From Phocaeicola vulgatus ATCC 8482 (GTDB lineage: Bacteria; Bacteroidota; Bacteroidia; Bacteroidales; Bacteroidaceae), in NCBI RefSeq assembly GCF_000012825.1, contig NC_009614.1, positions 4,278,001 through 4,342,000 of the forward strand: a stretch of DNA of 64,000 nucleotides, given 5' to 3'. Made by a program: the position numbers and the translations under genes. The notes under the pieces are model-generated. The model saw only the letters and a program-made list of their open reading frames with translations, was not told the origin of the DNA and ran no database searches. The stretch's first letter is position 1. Each line of letters opens with the position of its first letter. This document shows positions 55,326 to 63,292 of the stretch, in pieces.

Positions 55326-55350
55326 TGTGTATTTTTTATAATTGACGGAA

Positions 55351-55387
55351 CAAATGTAAGGGCGGCCCAGTATAACGTTTTTATACT
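55351..55387 (-). promoter_or_regulatory. ardC operon promoter with the same 19-bp operator as the mob operon
   Basis: On the minus strand, AGTATAAAAACGTTATACT (55369-55387), then 10 bp, then TACATTTG (55351-55358). The palindrome, the spacing and the -7 box are all identical to 50243-50279. Confidence 0.78.
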
Positions 55388-55446
55388 CTTTGTCATTTTT
55401 CTGTAGTTTTTTTGGCTGTTCCAAATATTATTTCCATATTTGCAGT

Positions 55447-55714
55447 GCCAAATAATCACGGAGAATTCGTGCCGCGAGCTTCGGTTAATGCTCAAAGTTC
55501 AAAGAAATACAATGGGCCTTTTATACCCAGCACACTATCTTTTGCTTACAATAGCAAAATGATATATAAGAAATTGTAGAAGTCACAACTTATTGTGAAC
55601 AACTGCGGCTGCTTTTCCCATTACAATTTTAGCTCTCGGGCGAAAATCTGTGATTGTTTGGCGACACGGGAAATGGCAGCCGTTTTTTCTGTCTAGTAAA
55701 CGCCAAATAATCAC
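55447..55714. repeat. GCCAAATAATCAC repeats around a gene-free stretch
   Basis: GCCAAATAATCAC at 55447-55459 recurs at 55702-55714. GTGATTGTTTGGCG at 55650-55663 is the inverted form (13 of 14 matching). A TCACAA-CTTA-TTGTGA hairpin lies at 55583-55598. No gene is seen between 55425 and 55718. The block lies just before the small membrane-protein gene and could be a control or transfer site. Confidence 0.5.
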
Positions 55715-55718
55715 AGTC

Positions 55719-55988
55719 ATGAAACAAACAGTTTCTATTTTTGCTCCCGACATAAATGTCGCTAGCAAATCTTCAGCTATTCAATTATGGCTGAACCGTA
55801 AAAACCAATTCTTTTCTTCTGTACTCGAAGAGGGCGTATCCAACCGCCAGGTCCTGCTGCTTGGCCATGCCTCCTTTGTTTTCTCTGCATTAATATGCGC
55901 ATCTTTCGTATCACAGGTTCCCGCTCTGATTTGTCTGGCCTGGTTCATGGTGGCATTGCGGCTTTGTGTGAAAGGAGGCCTGGGATGA
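55719..55988 (+). CDS. Small membrane protein of the mobile element
   Basis: 89 residues from ATG 55719, which directly follows the GCCAAATAATCAC repeat (an upstream in-frame ATG at 55650 lies in the repeat block). It has a hydrophilic start MKQTVSIFAPDINVASKSSAIQLW, then two hydrophobic segments (about 48-64 and 66-80: LLLGHASFVFSALICASF, VPALICLAWFMVALRL). Unknown function. Its stop overlaps the next small frame (ATGA). Confidence 0.55.
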   Translation: MKQTVSIFAPDINVASKSSAIQLWLNRKNQFFSSVLEEGVSNRQVLLLGHASFVFSALICASFVSQVPALICLAWFMVALRLCVKGGLG

Positions 55989-56116
55989 AGTTCATTATAG
56001 AGCCTTCCGCGGCTTCCGGTATGATCCGTCTTCCTTTGAAAAAAGAAATGAAAGTTCCTTCGTTATGGGAGATCATGGTATCAAAATATTTTAGTGTTAA
56101 AATATATAAATATTAA
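55985..56116 (+). CDS. Possible 43-residue protein
   Basis: MKFIIEPSAASGMIRLPLKK... ending in YFSVKIYKY. The ATG (55985) overlaps the TGA of the previous gene as ATGA, the coupling seen elsewhere in this element. Its last codons run into the AT-rich repeat array III, so it may be a chance frame. No family. Confidence 0.4.
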   Translation: MKFIIEPSAASGMIRLPLKKEMKVPSLWEIMVSKYFSVKIYKY

Positions 56117-56140
56117 AGCATTAAAACATCAAAATATTGG
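56079..56140. repeat. AT-rich repeat array III
   Basis: Units of the type TCAAAATATTTTA, AAATATTAAAG and CATTAAAACATCAAAATATT, related to arrays I and II in inverted sense. It lies directly before the parA gene and could be a centromere-like or origin-like site. Confidence 0.5.
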
Positions 56141-56191
56141 AAAAGAGAATTATTTTCCTTAACTTCGTAACACACTAAAAAACAAATAGAT

Positions 56192-56971
56192 ATGGTGAAA
56201 ATTATAGCAGTCCATAATCAGAAGGGTGGAGTTGGCAAGACTACTACCACTACCAATGTGGGGTTCGAACTGGCACGAAAAGGATACAAGGTCCTTCTTG
56301 CTGATTTGGATCCGCAAGCCACTCTGACCTCGGCTTTGGGGGTGACAGATCCGGAAGAAACGGTTTTCTCGGCCTTGCAGGGTGCGGTGGATGGCAAGGA
56401 AACGCGGCTTCCATGGATACGGTTGCAGGAGAATATATCCCTGTGCCCGTCATGCAGGAAAATGGCGGATGCGGAGTATCTTCTGCAGAACGAATACGGG
56501 AGGGAAAACTTCCTTAAAGAACTGGCTGCCAAAACGGATGGAGGGTACGATTTTGTGCTTCTTGACTGCCCGCCGGCTGTCGGACTGATCACGGTCAACG
56601 CGCTTGTGGCCGCCACCGATCTGATTATACCGGTGCAGCCGGAAGTGGCTTCTTTATATGGTCTGGTTTCCATCCTGGATACGGTTGCTGTAATACAGAG
56701 GAAGATCAACAGGGGACTGAACCTGCTCGGCATGCTGGTGACACAGTATGACAGAAGGACTACATTGCATGCGGAGATATTGGAAGCGATGCGGAAACAG
56801 TACGGGGAAACGGTCTTTTCCACGGTCATCAGCCGTTCCATCAGGGTGGCAGAGTCCATGAGCAGAAAGACGGATGTCGTATCTTACAGCAGGAACAGCA
56901 ATGGAGCGGCGGACTACCGGTCCCTTACCCGGGAGATCCTGTCCAGATTGAATATGGTTGACAACAAATAA
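56192..56971 (+). CDS. parA: ParA-family ATPase
   Basis: 259-residue Walker-type ATPase of the ParA/Soj group. The deviant Walker A is NQKGGVGKTTTTTNVG (about 9-24), followed by LLADLDPQATLTSALG, Walker A' partner DFVLLDCPPAVGLI and VQPEVASLYGL. Such proteins segregate plasmids or position transfer complexes. It is followed after 15 bp by a small basic protein gene, the usual ParA-partner arrangement, and preceded by AT-rich repeats. A plasmid-like phase of the element is possible. Confidence 0.92.
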   Translation: MVKIIAVHNQKGGVGKTTTTTNVGFELARKGYKVLLADLDPQATLTSALGVTDPEETVFSALQGAVDGKETRLPWIRLQENISLCPSCRKMADAEYLLQNEYGRENFLKELAAKTDGGYDFVLLDCPPAVGLITVNALVAATDLIIPVQPEVASLYGLVSILDTVAVIQRKINRGLNLLGMLVTQYDRRTTLHAEILEAMRKQYGETVFSTVISRSIRVAESMSRKTDVVSYSRNSNGAADYRSLTREILSRLNMVDNK

Positions 56972-56986
56972 AAGTAAATAAAGAAT

Positions 56987-57220
56987 ATGGGAAAATTTAT
57001 TGGAATTGACGAGATTCTGCAGGGCGGAACACCAAACCGTCCCACACATTCCACTCCGAAGGAGGGGAAGAAAGGGGAAGCACTGGCCAGAACCTCACTG
57101 GAGTATCCGTTGGAACTGCACCGCAAGGTGAAGAAATACGCTGTAGACGCTGGAATGAAGGAGAAGCAGGTCATAGCACAGGCTATACGGGAATTCTTCG
57201 AGAGAGTGGAGAAAGAATAA
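56987..57220 (+). CDS. Small RHH-like partner of ParA
   Basis: 77 residues: disordered Gly/Pro/Lys start (GGTPNRPTHSTPKEGKKG), then a likely ribbon-helix-helix (ARTSLEYPLELHRKVKKYAVDAGMKEKQVIAQAIREFFERV). A short basic DNA-binding protein directly downstream of ParA acts as centromere-binding partner in many plasmids. Identification is by position and fold-like pattern, not by a known name. Confidence 0.65.
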   Translation: MGKFIGIDEILQGGTPNRPTHSTPKEGKKGEALARTSLEYPLELHRKVKKYAVDAGMKEKQVIAQAIREFFERVEKE

Positions 57221-57240
57221 AGAACATAAAATTGAAGAAA

Positions 57241-59043
57241 ATGAAGACATTCGGATATTTGTTGATGGCGGTCATGGCGTGCATGACATGTTCCTGCCGG
57301 GATGAGGAACCACTGCCGGACCCGGTTCCTCCCGTAATGGAGCCGGAAAATCCCGGAAACCCGGAAGAGCCGGATACGGGAAAGGTGTACCTCGGCATCG
57401 CCCCTATCATCGAGAACATGCAGGAACAGAGGGCCGTGGTGGAGAACTGGAAGGAGGGGCATTGCCTGGGAGTGACAGCTGCAGGGGATGTGAACATACC
57501 CTTCACTTTTGACGGCAGGCGGTGGAAAGCCGAAAAACAGGTGGAGATGACGGCTGAGCAGAAAGTGTCCGCCTATTATCCTTATAATGTACAATATACG
57601 GACATGACCGCCATACCTGTGGACATCACGACACAGGAGGATTATATGTATGGAGAAGGAGGAGTAAGCGTTGAGAAGCCGAGCGCGGTCCTTGTGATGA
57701 AGCATGCTCTCTCCCTGGTCAGGATCCTGATAAAAAAGAATGATTATACAGGTGACGGGATGGTGGATGCGGTCACTTTTGGAGGTGTAAGGCTGTCTGC
57801 GTCCATGGATGTCACGTCCGGAAAGCTCCTTCCGACAGGACAGCCCGGAGAATATAAGGCCGGAGGGAACTACACACTGGACGATGCCTCTCCGGTATAT
57901 GTGGAGGCAATCCTGATGCCTGTGGGTACGGCTGAGGGTATCACTGTCAATGTACATGTGGACGGGAGGGATTTCACCTATGCCCTGCCGCCTACCCATG
58001 TGTGGAATCCCGGCATGATCTATACTTACACTCTGAATATGAAATCCGGTTATAACTGTGAGGTGGACGTGGACCATGTGCCGATGGATGAGGAGTATTG
58101 GAGCACTTTCGGAAAGACCGACCGGATTGTCATGAGGGATTGCGGGACGGACAGGATTTATATACGGCCGAATTATACGGGATATGGCTATGACACCTAT
58201 ACCGGTGAGGGTAAGGTCTGGGGATTCTTTTTGCGGTATAGAAACCGTGGAGGTGGGGAAGACTTCGCCGGACAGGCACGGTTCGTGCTGATGGATGGGG
58301 ACAGGATTGTGGAACAGTACCAGCCGTTTGATATCAAATGCGGAAACGGTGCATGGGACGGATACTGCAAGTATTGTTATGTGCAGGCCGTGCCGGGGAC
58401 ATACCGGCTGGCAGTGCTGTTCAAAAAGAACGGGGAGTCAGCCTGGTTCAAGCCTTACGGATACGATCAGAATTCCAATGACGGGGAATGGATGTATGAG
58501 GTGAGACCGGCCACTGATATGCCGGCACTTCGTATGATAACATTGGAGAACCAGAAATGCAATACGTTTCTGGCATATCCTGTTCCTGATAATGACTGGT
58601 TCAATATAGTCTATACGCTTTCAAACAAAAGCAGGAAAGCCATGAAAGGGACTATAAAGGTTGTATGGGAGAGGGAGTTTAAACTGGAATCCAATTCCTA
58701 CAGACCGAGTGCCAAAGCGGATAAAAATGACAGCCTCAATGATGAAGAATGGCGTGATGAGCTGGGAAGCTGTACTGTTGACATAGCGGCAGGAGTACGT
58801 TTTTGGAAAGGAATAGTGTCCTGCAAGTTTCCGGTCCAGAGAAAAGAACCATGGCGCATTCATGATAATGTTGGTTATTGCACTCCAATAGCCCATTTGT
58901 ATTATCAGCCAGAAGGAAGCAGTGAGTGGAAGCTTTTGCGGTGTGACACAGAATACCTGTTCAACCGGAACTATCCGGGTTCCGAGTCTGCAAAAATGGA
59001 TGAAGCGTTCAATTATCTTTATGTGATTCCCAAAAGTTGGTAA
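57241..59043 (+). CDS. Fimbrillin-like lipoprotein (Mfa/FimA clan)
   Basis: About 600 residues from ATG 57241 (a TTG three codons earlier is less likely). Lipoprotein signal MKTFGYLLMAVMACMTCSC, then a Pro-rich spacer (EEPLPDPVPPVMEPENPGNPEEPD) and beta-rich domains. The N-terminal half (ENWKEGHCLGVTAAGDVNIPFTFDG, ... VLVMKHALSLVRILIKKND) follows the fimbrillin-family plan. The C-terminal half (GYGYDTYTGEGKVWGFFLRYRN, YYQPEGSSEWKLLRCDTEYLFN) is less typical. It is probably a surface or adhesion protein carried as cargo behind the ParA operon. Confidence 0.72.
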   Translation: MKTFGYLLMAVMACMTCSCRDEEPLPDPVPPVMEPENPGNPEEPDTGKVYLGIAPIIENMQEQRAVVENWKEGHCLGVTAAGDVNIPFTFDGRRWKAEKQVEMTAEQKVSAYYPYNVQYTDMTAIPVDITTQEDYMYGEGGVSVEKPSAVLVMKHALSLVRILIKKNDYTGDGMVDAVTFGGVRLSASMDVTSGKLLPTGQPGEYKAGGNYTLDDASPVYVEAILMPVGTAEGITVNVHVDGRDFTYALPPTHVWNPGMIYTYTLNMKSGYNCEVDVDHVPMDEEYWSTFGKTDRIVMRDCGTDRIYIRPNYTGYGYDTYTGEGKVWGFFLRYRNRGGGEDFAGQARFVLMDGDRIVEQYQPFDIKCGNGAWDGYCKYCYVQAVPGTYRLAVLFKKNGESAWFKPYGYDQNSNDGEWMYEVRPATDMPALRMITLENQKCNTFLAYPVPDNDWFNIVYTLSNKSRKAMKGTIKVVWEREFKLESNSYRPSAKADKNDSLNDEEWRDELGSCTVDIAAGVRFWKGIVSCKFPVQRKEPWRIHDNVGYCTPIAHLYYQPEGSSEWKLLRCDTEYLFNRNYPGSESAKMDEAFNYLYVIPKSW

Positions 59044-59562
59044 AAGACGATGGCAGGAACTATTCCTCTTAAAGAAAAATAGGACATAACAGTCAATGTA
59101 TTGGTTTACAGAAGAGCCACATAGAAAGATTTCAAACTCTTCTTTACTCTCCTTGTAATAAATCTGGCTGTTAGTATTGATGTTTGGAATAGTGCGGTTT
59201 ATGATAATGACAGCCGGTATGTGCAATGTGAACAAGCTGGAATACCTTTTTCTGAAGGGTTCCGGCTTGTTTATTACATGGCTGAAAAAACAAGACAAAT
59301 AAGAGGGTTGTGTCCATAGTGTTCCTGGAACATCCGGTATTTGGGTAGAATTCCGGTAGAAAATGTTTTCTCCACCCTTTTGAAGGAGAAAAAGTACGGA
59401 CAGACGGTCTTGCAATCGCTCCGTTCCGGTGTTTTATCTTGAATTTTGTTATGTTTTTTTATTTTCCACCATTGTTCTACCAGTAGGGCGGGGAAAGTAA
59501 TGATATCACACTTTTATCAAGGAATTACATATAGAATGCAGGGTTATATTGGTCAGATTTAG
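59044..59562 (+). other. Gene-free stretch between the fimbrillin and fic genes
   Basis: About 500 bp without a supported gene; contains a terminator hairpin at 59231-59273. Confidence 0.5.
59231..59273 (+). terminator. Terminator-like hairpin after the fimbrillin gene
   Basis: AACAAGCTGGAA (59231-59242) pairs with TTCCGGCTTGTT (59260-59271) with one mismatch, followed by TTATTACA. It is 190 bp after the stop. Confidence 0.6.
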
Positions 59563-59570
59563 TATCTTTG
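59563..59570 (+). promoter_or_regulatory. -7 box of the fic gene
   Basis: TATCTTTG, 17 bp before ATG 59588. This excludes the longer frame beginning at TTG 59549. Confidence 0.6.
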
Positions 59571-59587
59571 CAAAAAATGGTACTGAT

Positions 59588-60433
59588 ATGGAGGACAAGT
59601 TGATTTCCCGATATGATATTTTAGTGAACCGGTACAAGGAACTTGTATCTGAGAAGCTGAGCAGGAAAGATTTTATAGAATACAATGAAATTCTATTCTC
59701 GGCGCATAGCTGTGCTATAGAGGGGAACAGTTTTTCAGTGGACGAGACCCGCACCTTGAAAGAAAAAGGGCTGGGCATGATCCCCAAAGGCAAGACCTTG
59801 CTGGAGGCATTTGAAATCCTGGATCATTTCCAGGCTTATGAATATCTTCTGAAGAATTTGGACAGGCCGCTGACCGAGGAACTCCTGAAGGAAACCCACC
59901 GGCTGCTGACGGAACATACCCTCTCTTACAAGACCCAATACGATGAAATACCGTCCAACCCGGGAGAATATACAACAGTGGACATGTGTGCCGGTGATAC
60001 GATATTTGGGGACCATGAGCAGCTGATAAAGCAGGTTCCCCGCCTGTTGCAAAGCACCCAGCAGGTCCTGGACTCCGGGAAGATCCATCCGATGATCATC
60101 GCGGCAAGATTTCATGGGTTTTATGAATATCTGCATCCCTTCCGGGACGGAAACGGTCGTCTGGGACGTCTGATGTCCAATTTTATATTGCTCAAAAAAG
60201 AACAGCCGCTGCTGATAATCCCCGGTTCGCAAAGAGAGGAATATATCACCGCCTTAAAATATATCAAAAAAGAGCGTACAGATGAATTTCTGATAGATTT
60301 TTTCTTCCGGACATCCATAAAAAGGATGGAACAGGAAATAGAGGAAAAAAAGAATCTCACGGAGAATTTTATCAGGGGGATGGAATTTGTTAGAAATGTA
60401 AAATCATCCAATGATGACATTTCAGAAATCTAA
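59588..60433 (+). CDS. Fic-family protein (class II, AMP-transferase type)
   Basis: 281 residues from ATG 59588. The catalytic motif HPFRDGNGRLGRLM begins at His183 and is complete, so nucleotide transfer (usually AMPylation) should be possible. An N-terminal inhibitory-helix motif SCAIEGNS (S/T-x3-E-G/N) stands near residue 45, as in class II Fic proteins that regulate themselves. It is a single gene in accessory DNA, directly followed by a truncated surface-protein gene. Target unknown. Confidence 0.9.
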   Translation: MEDKLISRYDILVNRYKELVSEKLSRKDFIEYNEILFSAHSCAIEGNSFSVDETRTLKEKGLGMIPKGKTLLEAFEILDHFQAYEYLLKNLDRPLTEELLKETHRLLTEHTLSYKTQYDEIPSNPGEYTTVDMCAGDTIFGDHEQLIKQVPRLLQSTQQVLDSGKIHPMIIAARFHGFYEYLHPFRDGNGRLGRLMSNFILLKKEQPLLIIPGSQREEYITALKYIKKERTDEFLIDFFFRTSIKRMEQEIEEKKNLTENFIRGMEFVRNVKSSNDDISEI

Positions 60434-60435
60434 TA

Positions 60436-61149
60436 TTACATTCTGACAGTCCGAACAGTACTTTGCAGGCGAACTTTTCAAAAGCCGGTAAAACGTTCTA
60501 TTTCTCCATCCGGACAGGAAGAGGCAAACTGGATGTCTTTGATGAACGTAGTGAAACCACATTGCTGCCATCTGCTTCAGAAATAGTATTGAATCTTTCA
60601 CCGGATGATGAAAACTTGGAACGAGGTGGTTACCTGATATCTCCAGAGCCGGAATCCGGTTGGAAATATGGAGAGGATGAATGGTATGTGAATGGCAACG
60701 GGATACCCTCCGGACAATATGGTCAATATTTATTTACGTACAATGATTACAGCCGTTATCCTGATGGAAGCAGATTCGTATACGATTTCAAAGCGGACAA
60801 TCCTATAAAGGTGACTATACAGACTGGCATGTGGAGTAACAATTCTTTCTCCTTGTATACGCACGGTGATTTCAGAATTGGCTTTTCTGCTACCGGTCTG
60901 AGTTCCGGTCAGCAAACCCGTGAGTTCTCATATGGAGACCGGGTAACAATATATGCGGATGGTGCGGATTATGCCGTGCCGGGAGAAGGTGACCGCTGGA
61001 GATATAACTATCTGAGAGGTTTCTTTACTACCAGATGGCAGGCTTTGGACGATCTTGGGGAATACTCCCAGACATCAGCCGGTTCATATTCATTTACAGC
61101 GACAAAGGATATAACTATTAACATTGTATTCATGCCCACTATCAGATAA
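60436..61149 (+). pseudogene. 5'-truncated surface-protein gene
   Basis: About 228 residues without any ATG near the start; the only candidate is a TTG at 60463. The frame stays open back into the fic gene. The protein is beta-rich and aromatic (YLISPEPESGWKYGEDEWYVNGNG, DYSRYPDGSRFVYDF, GDRVTIYADGADY), like secreted Bacteroides proteins, yet there is no signal peptide. It is most likely the 3' part of a larger gene left after a deletion or the arrival of fic. No family was recognised. Confidence 0.6.
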
Positions 61150-61157
61150 AATACAAG

Positions 61158-61192
61158 GGCTGTCTTAAAAAAATGACTTGACAGCCTCTTGT
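61158..61192 (+). terminator. Terminator after the truncated surface-protein gene
   Basis: GGCTGTC (61158-61164) pairs with GACAGCC (61180-61186), followed by TCTTGTT. Confidence 0.7.
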
Positions 61193-61275
61193 TATAATAG
61201 CCTTTATCTTGTCATACAAAATAAAAAAGAACTTGTAACAGAAGTTAATGTGCAACAGATTTTGGTTTTACGCAC

Positions 61276-61302
61276 AAAATAGGCAGAATTCCTGCCTATT
61301 TT
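61276..61302 (+). terminator. Second terminator hairpin
   Basis: AAAATAGGCAG (61276-61286) pairs perfectly with CTGCCTATTTT (61292-61302) around 5 nt, followed by T-rich sequence. It can act in both directions. Confidence 0.75.
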
Positions 61303-61306
61303 TATA

Positions 61307-61337
61307 AGTGTGGAAACATTCTACATCAGACCACACT
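61307..61337. promoter_or_regulatory. Inverted repeat, candidate enhancer site for the sigma-54-like promoter
   Basis: AGTGTGG (61307-61313) and CCACACT (61331-61337) are a perfect inverted pair 17 bp apart, about 75-105 bp upstream of the -24 box, the usual position for an activator of the NtrC type. Confidence 0.45.
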
Positions 61338-61410
61338 ATATGAGGATTATTTCCATTTTTTACATAATAAAAAAATGACAATTAACTGATAATCAGAATA
61401 AATATTCTTT

Positions 61411-61426
61411 TGGCATGGGAATTGCC
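61411..61426 (+). promoter_or_regulatory. Candidate sigma-54 promoter of the PepSY-like gene
   Basis: TGGCATGGGAATTGCC matches TGGCAC-N5-TTGC with one mismatch and the required spacing from GG to GC. The predicted start of transcription is about 61436, 33 bp before the ATG. No TAnnTTTG box was seen there. Confidence 0.65.
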
Positions 61427-61468
61427 TTATCATTATCGTAAAACAATAACCATTAAAAATATAAGATT

Positions 61469-61774
61469 ATGAAAAAATTTTTTGTTGCAGTAGCATTGGT
61501 AATGGGATTAGGAACAACAGTGGCATTTGCCGAAAATTTGACCTCAGGTGTTGAAACAGTCATGGCAGTAAATGACTTCACCCCTATTGAAGTGAAAGAC
61601 CTTCCGGCAGCGGTAACGGAAGCAATCGCCAAAAATTTTGCGGAATCAACCGTCAAGGAAGCGGCGGTGGAAGCGGCAGAGGATGGCAGCAAGACCTATC
61701 AGGTTGTTCTGACAGACAAGGAGGGAGCTGAAAGTACGGTGTTCTTCAATGAGAAAGGTGAAATACTGAAATAA
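61469..61774 (+). CDS. Small periplasmic PepSY-like protein
   Basis: 101 residues. Signal peptide MKKFFVAVALVMGLGTTVAFA, then a PepSY-like repeat of the type found in small Bacteroides secreted proteins: IEVKDLPAAVTEAIAKNFAESTVKEAAVEAAEDGSKTYQVVLTDKEGAESTVFFNEKGEILK. The domain is thought to modulate or bind peptidases or membrane partners; its exact role here is unknown. It is a single gene behind a sigma-54-like promoter and before a terminator, so probably a stress or nutrient response gene. Confidence 0.8.
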   Translation: MKKFFVAVALVMGLGTTVAFAENLTSGVETVMAVNDFTPIEVKDLPAAVTEAIAKNFAESTVKEAAVEAAEDGSKTYQVVLTDKEGAESTVFFNEKGEILK

Positions 61775-61791
61775 TATATTTTGCGTCTTTC

Positions 61792-61843
61792 TTGATAAAG
61801 AACTGAATTTGCCCTCATAAGAAGAGAACAGTTCTTATCAAAA
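61792..61843 (+). repeat. Imperfect inverted repeat after the PepSY-like gene
   Basis: TTGATAAAGAACTG (from 61792) is nearly complementary to CAGTTCTTATCAA (61831-61843), one extra A. It may be part of the 3' end structure of the PepSY-like mRNA. Confidence 0.5.
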
Positions 61844-61916
61844 GATACAGGGTCTTTATAAATAATTTCATTCATAAAGATTGTCGTTTTTTACTAATAT
61901 TGAACCGTTTTTACAG

Positions 61917-61950
61917 GAGCAACTGTCCGAGATGAACAGTTGCTCTTTTT
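61917..61950 (+). terminator. Terminator downstream of the PepSY-like gene
   Basis: GAGCAACTGT (61917-61926) pairs perfectly with ACAGTTGCTC (61936-61945), followed by TTTTT. Confidence 0.85.
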
Positions 61951-62213
61951 AATTTTTATGTTGCCGTTCATAACTGCCAGTACATTGTGAAAATCTATTT
62001 TAGATTTTTCTCGGTTTGACTTAACCGATTGAGAAATAAACTTTTAGCGAATTATTTGAGAAATAGAAGTAACGATTTAGCAACTGTGCGAATTTCAGTG
62101 TTTTACGTTGCTATGCTGTCAAATAACTCTTTCATCTGCAAATATAATATGTTTTTCCAAAAACGAAAAACATCAAGCGTGTTTTTCTGAATGGGATGGT
62201 AATTATCCCTTGA
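61951..62213. other. Gene-free stretch left of the CoiA-like gene
   Basis: About 260 bp without a supported gene. It contains a small hairpin, TCGGTT-TGACTT-AACCGA (about 62013-62030), and a minus-strand box TATATTTG near 62140 with no gene behind it. Confidence 0.45.
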
Positions 62214-63278
62214 TTAATATGGGGTATCTATATTCCAAATGTCCACTGAATCATTTTTTTGATATTCATTAAAATCAGAGATGGCATCATTTATCATTAG
62301 TGTATTCTCTCTAAACATTGAACATTTTGAAACATCATTATCATTGCAATATTTTGGATTACCACATTTTTTATACAATTTGCAGAACTTGCTTCCACTC
62401 ATATCTTCTGCTTGCCATTTACATAATTGGCAATCTTTCTTTAAATACCCATCAAGATACGCTTTAACTTTTCCAATTGTATATAAACCACCACTATTGA
62501 TAAAATATGGTATGCAATCATCATATGGCATACTTATTTCATAGATTCCCTTTCTGTGGTGATTGTAATTCCTACAAGTAAACGTATCTCGTTCAACATA
62601 GCTTTTCAAAGTATGATGTAAGATATATTTTTGAAAAGGTTGCGCAAAGTCCTCTGCTAAAACTTCCTTACGTTTAAAGTTGTGCAACTTAACTTTTTCA
62701 CATTCATTTAAATTTGTGGAATTTACAATATCCAAAATATCTTCTTCTGACTGAATACTAAGTTCAATAATACGAATGCCCGATTTTTTCTTTTCTTGAC
62801 TGCATTCATGTGTTACAAATACTTCAATGAAAATAGGCAAATTAGGATTAGTCTTGTTTTCGCAATACAAATCGGCTATAAAGTCTCTACACCTATGTTC
62901 TTGGATGCATTTTGAATAATAAGTCTTTAAATCAAATTGCACTTTCTTTACCCTCTTACAGTTTATCTTGTCATAGAAAACACAATTATCATACTTGTCG
63001 CACTTTTCATAACTATCCATAGATAATATGATATGCTCTTTCTGATTAAACCAATTCATTATCATTATCTCAGCAATGGAATGTAGATATTTGTCGTAAG
63101 AACATTTGTCAGCCTTATGCGCAAAATGCCATTGGCGGATATTTCCACGTTTAGCTATCATCTCACTGTGACAATAAGGACAAAAATATCGTTCGTTTGA
63201 ATAATATACATCCTTTATATCAACGATGCAATTATCGGTGTTAAGTGCAAAATGTTGATAAGTGTGTGAATGTTTCAT
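62214..63278 (-). CDS. CoiA-like nuclease with zinc-ribbon start
   Basis: 354 residues. The start has a zinc-ribbon with the CoiA signature YFCPYCHSEMIAKRGNIRQWHFAHKADKC. It is followed by a PD-(D/E)XK-like core (RDFIADLYCENKTNPNLPIFIEVFVTHECSQEKKKSGIRIIEL: Asp, Glu and Lys in order). The C-terminal part carries many Cys residues (CQLCKWQ, FCKLYKKCGNPKYC, CSMF), a possible second metal site. CoiA proteins are linked to competence and DNA processing; in Bacteroides a role in defence or repair is equally possible. It lies 14 bp after the secreted-protein gene, so they form one operon. Confidence 0.72.
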   Translation of the reverse strand: MKHSHTYQHFALNTDNCIVDIKDVYYSNERYFCPYCHSEMIAKRGNIRQWHFAHKADKCSYDKYLHSIAEIMIMNWFNQKEHIILSMDSYEKCDKYDNCVFYDKINCKRVKKVQFDLKTYYSKCIQEHRCRDFIADLYCENKTNPNLPIFIEVFVTHECSQEKKKSGIRIIELSIQSEEDILDIVNSTNLNECEKVKLHNFKRKEVLAEDFAQPFQKYILHHTLKSYVERDTFTCRNYNHHRKGIYEISMPYDDCIPYFINSGGLYTIGKVKAYLDGYLKKDCQLCKWQAEDMSGSKFCKLYKKCGNPKYCNDNDVSKCSMFRENTLMINDAISDFNEYQKNDSVDIWNIDTPY

Positions 63279-63292
63279 TTTATAAGTACCGA

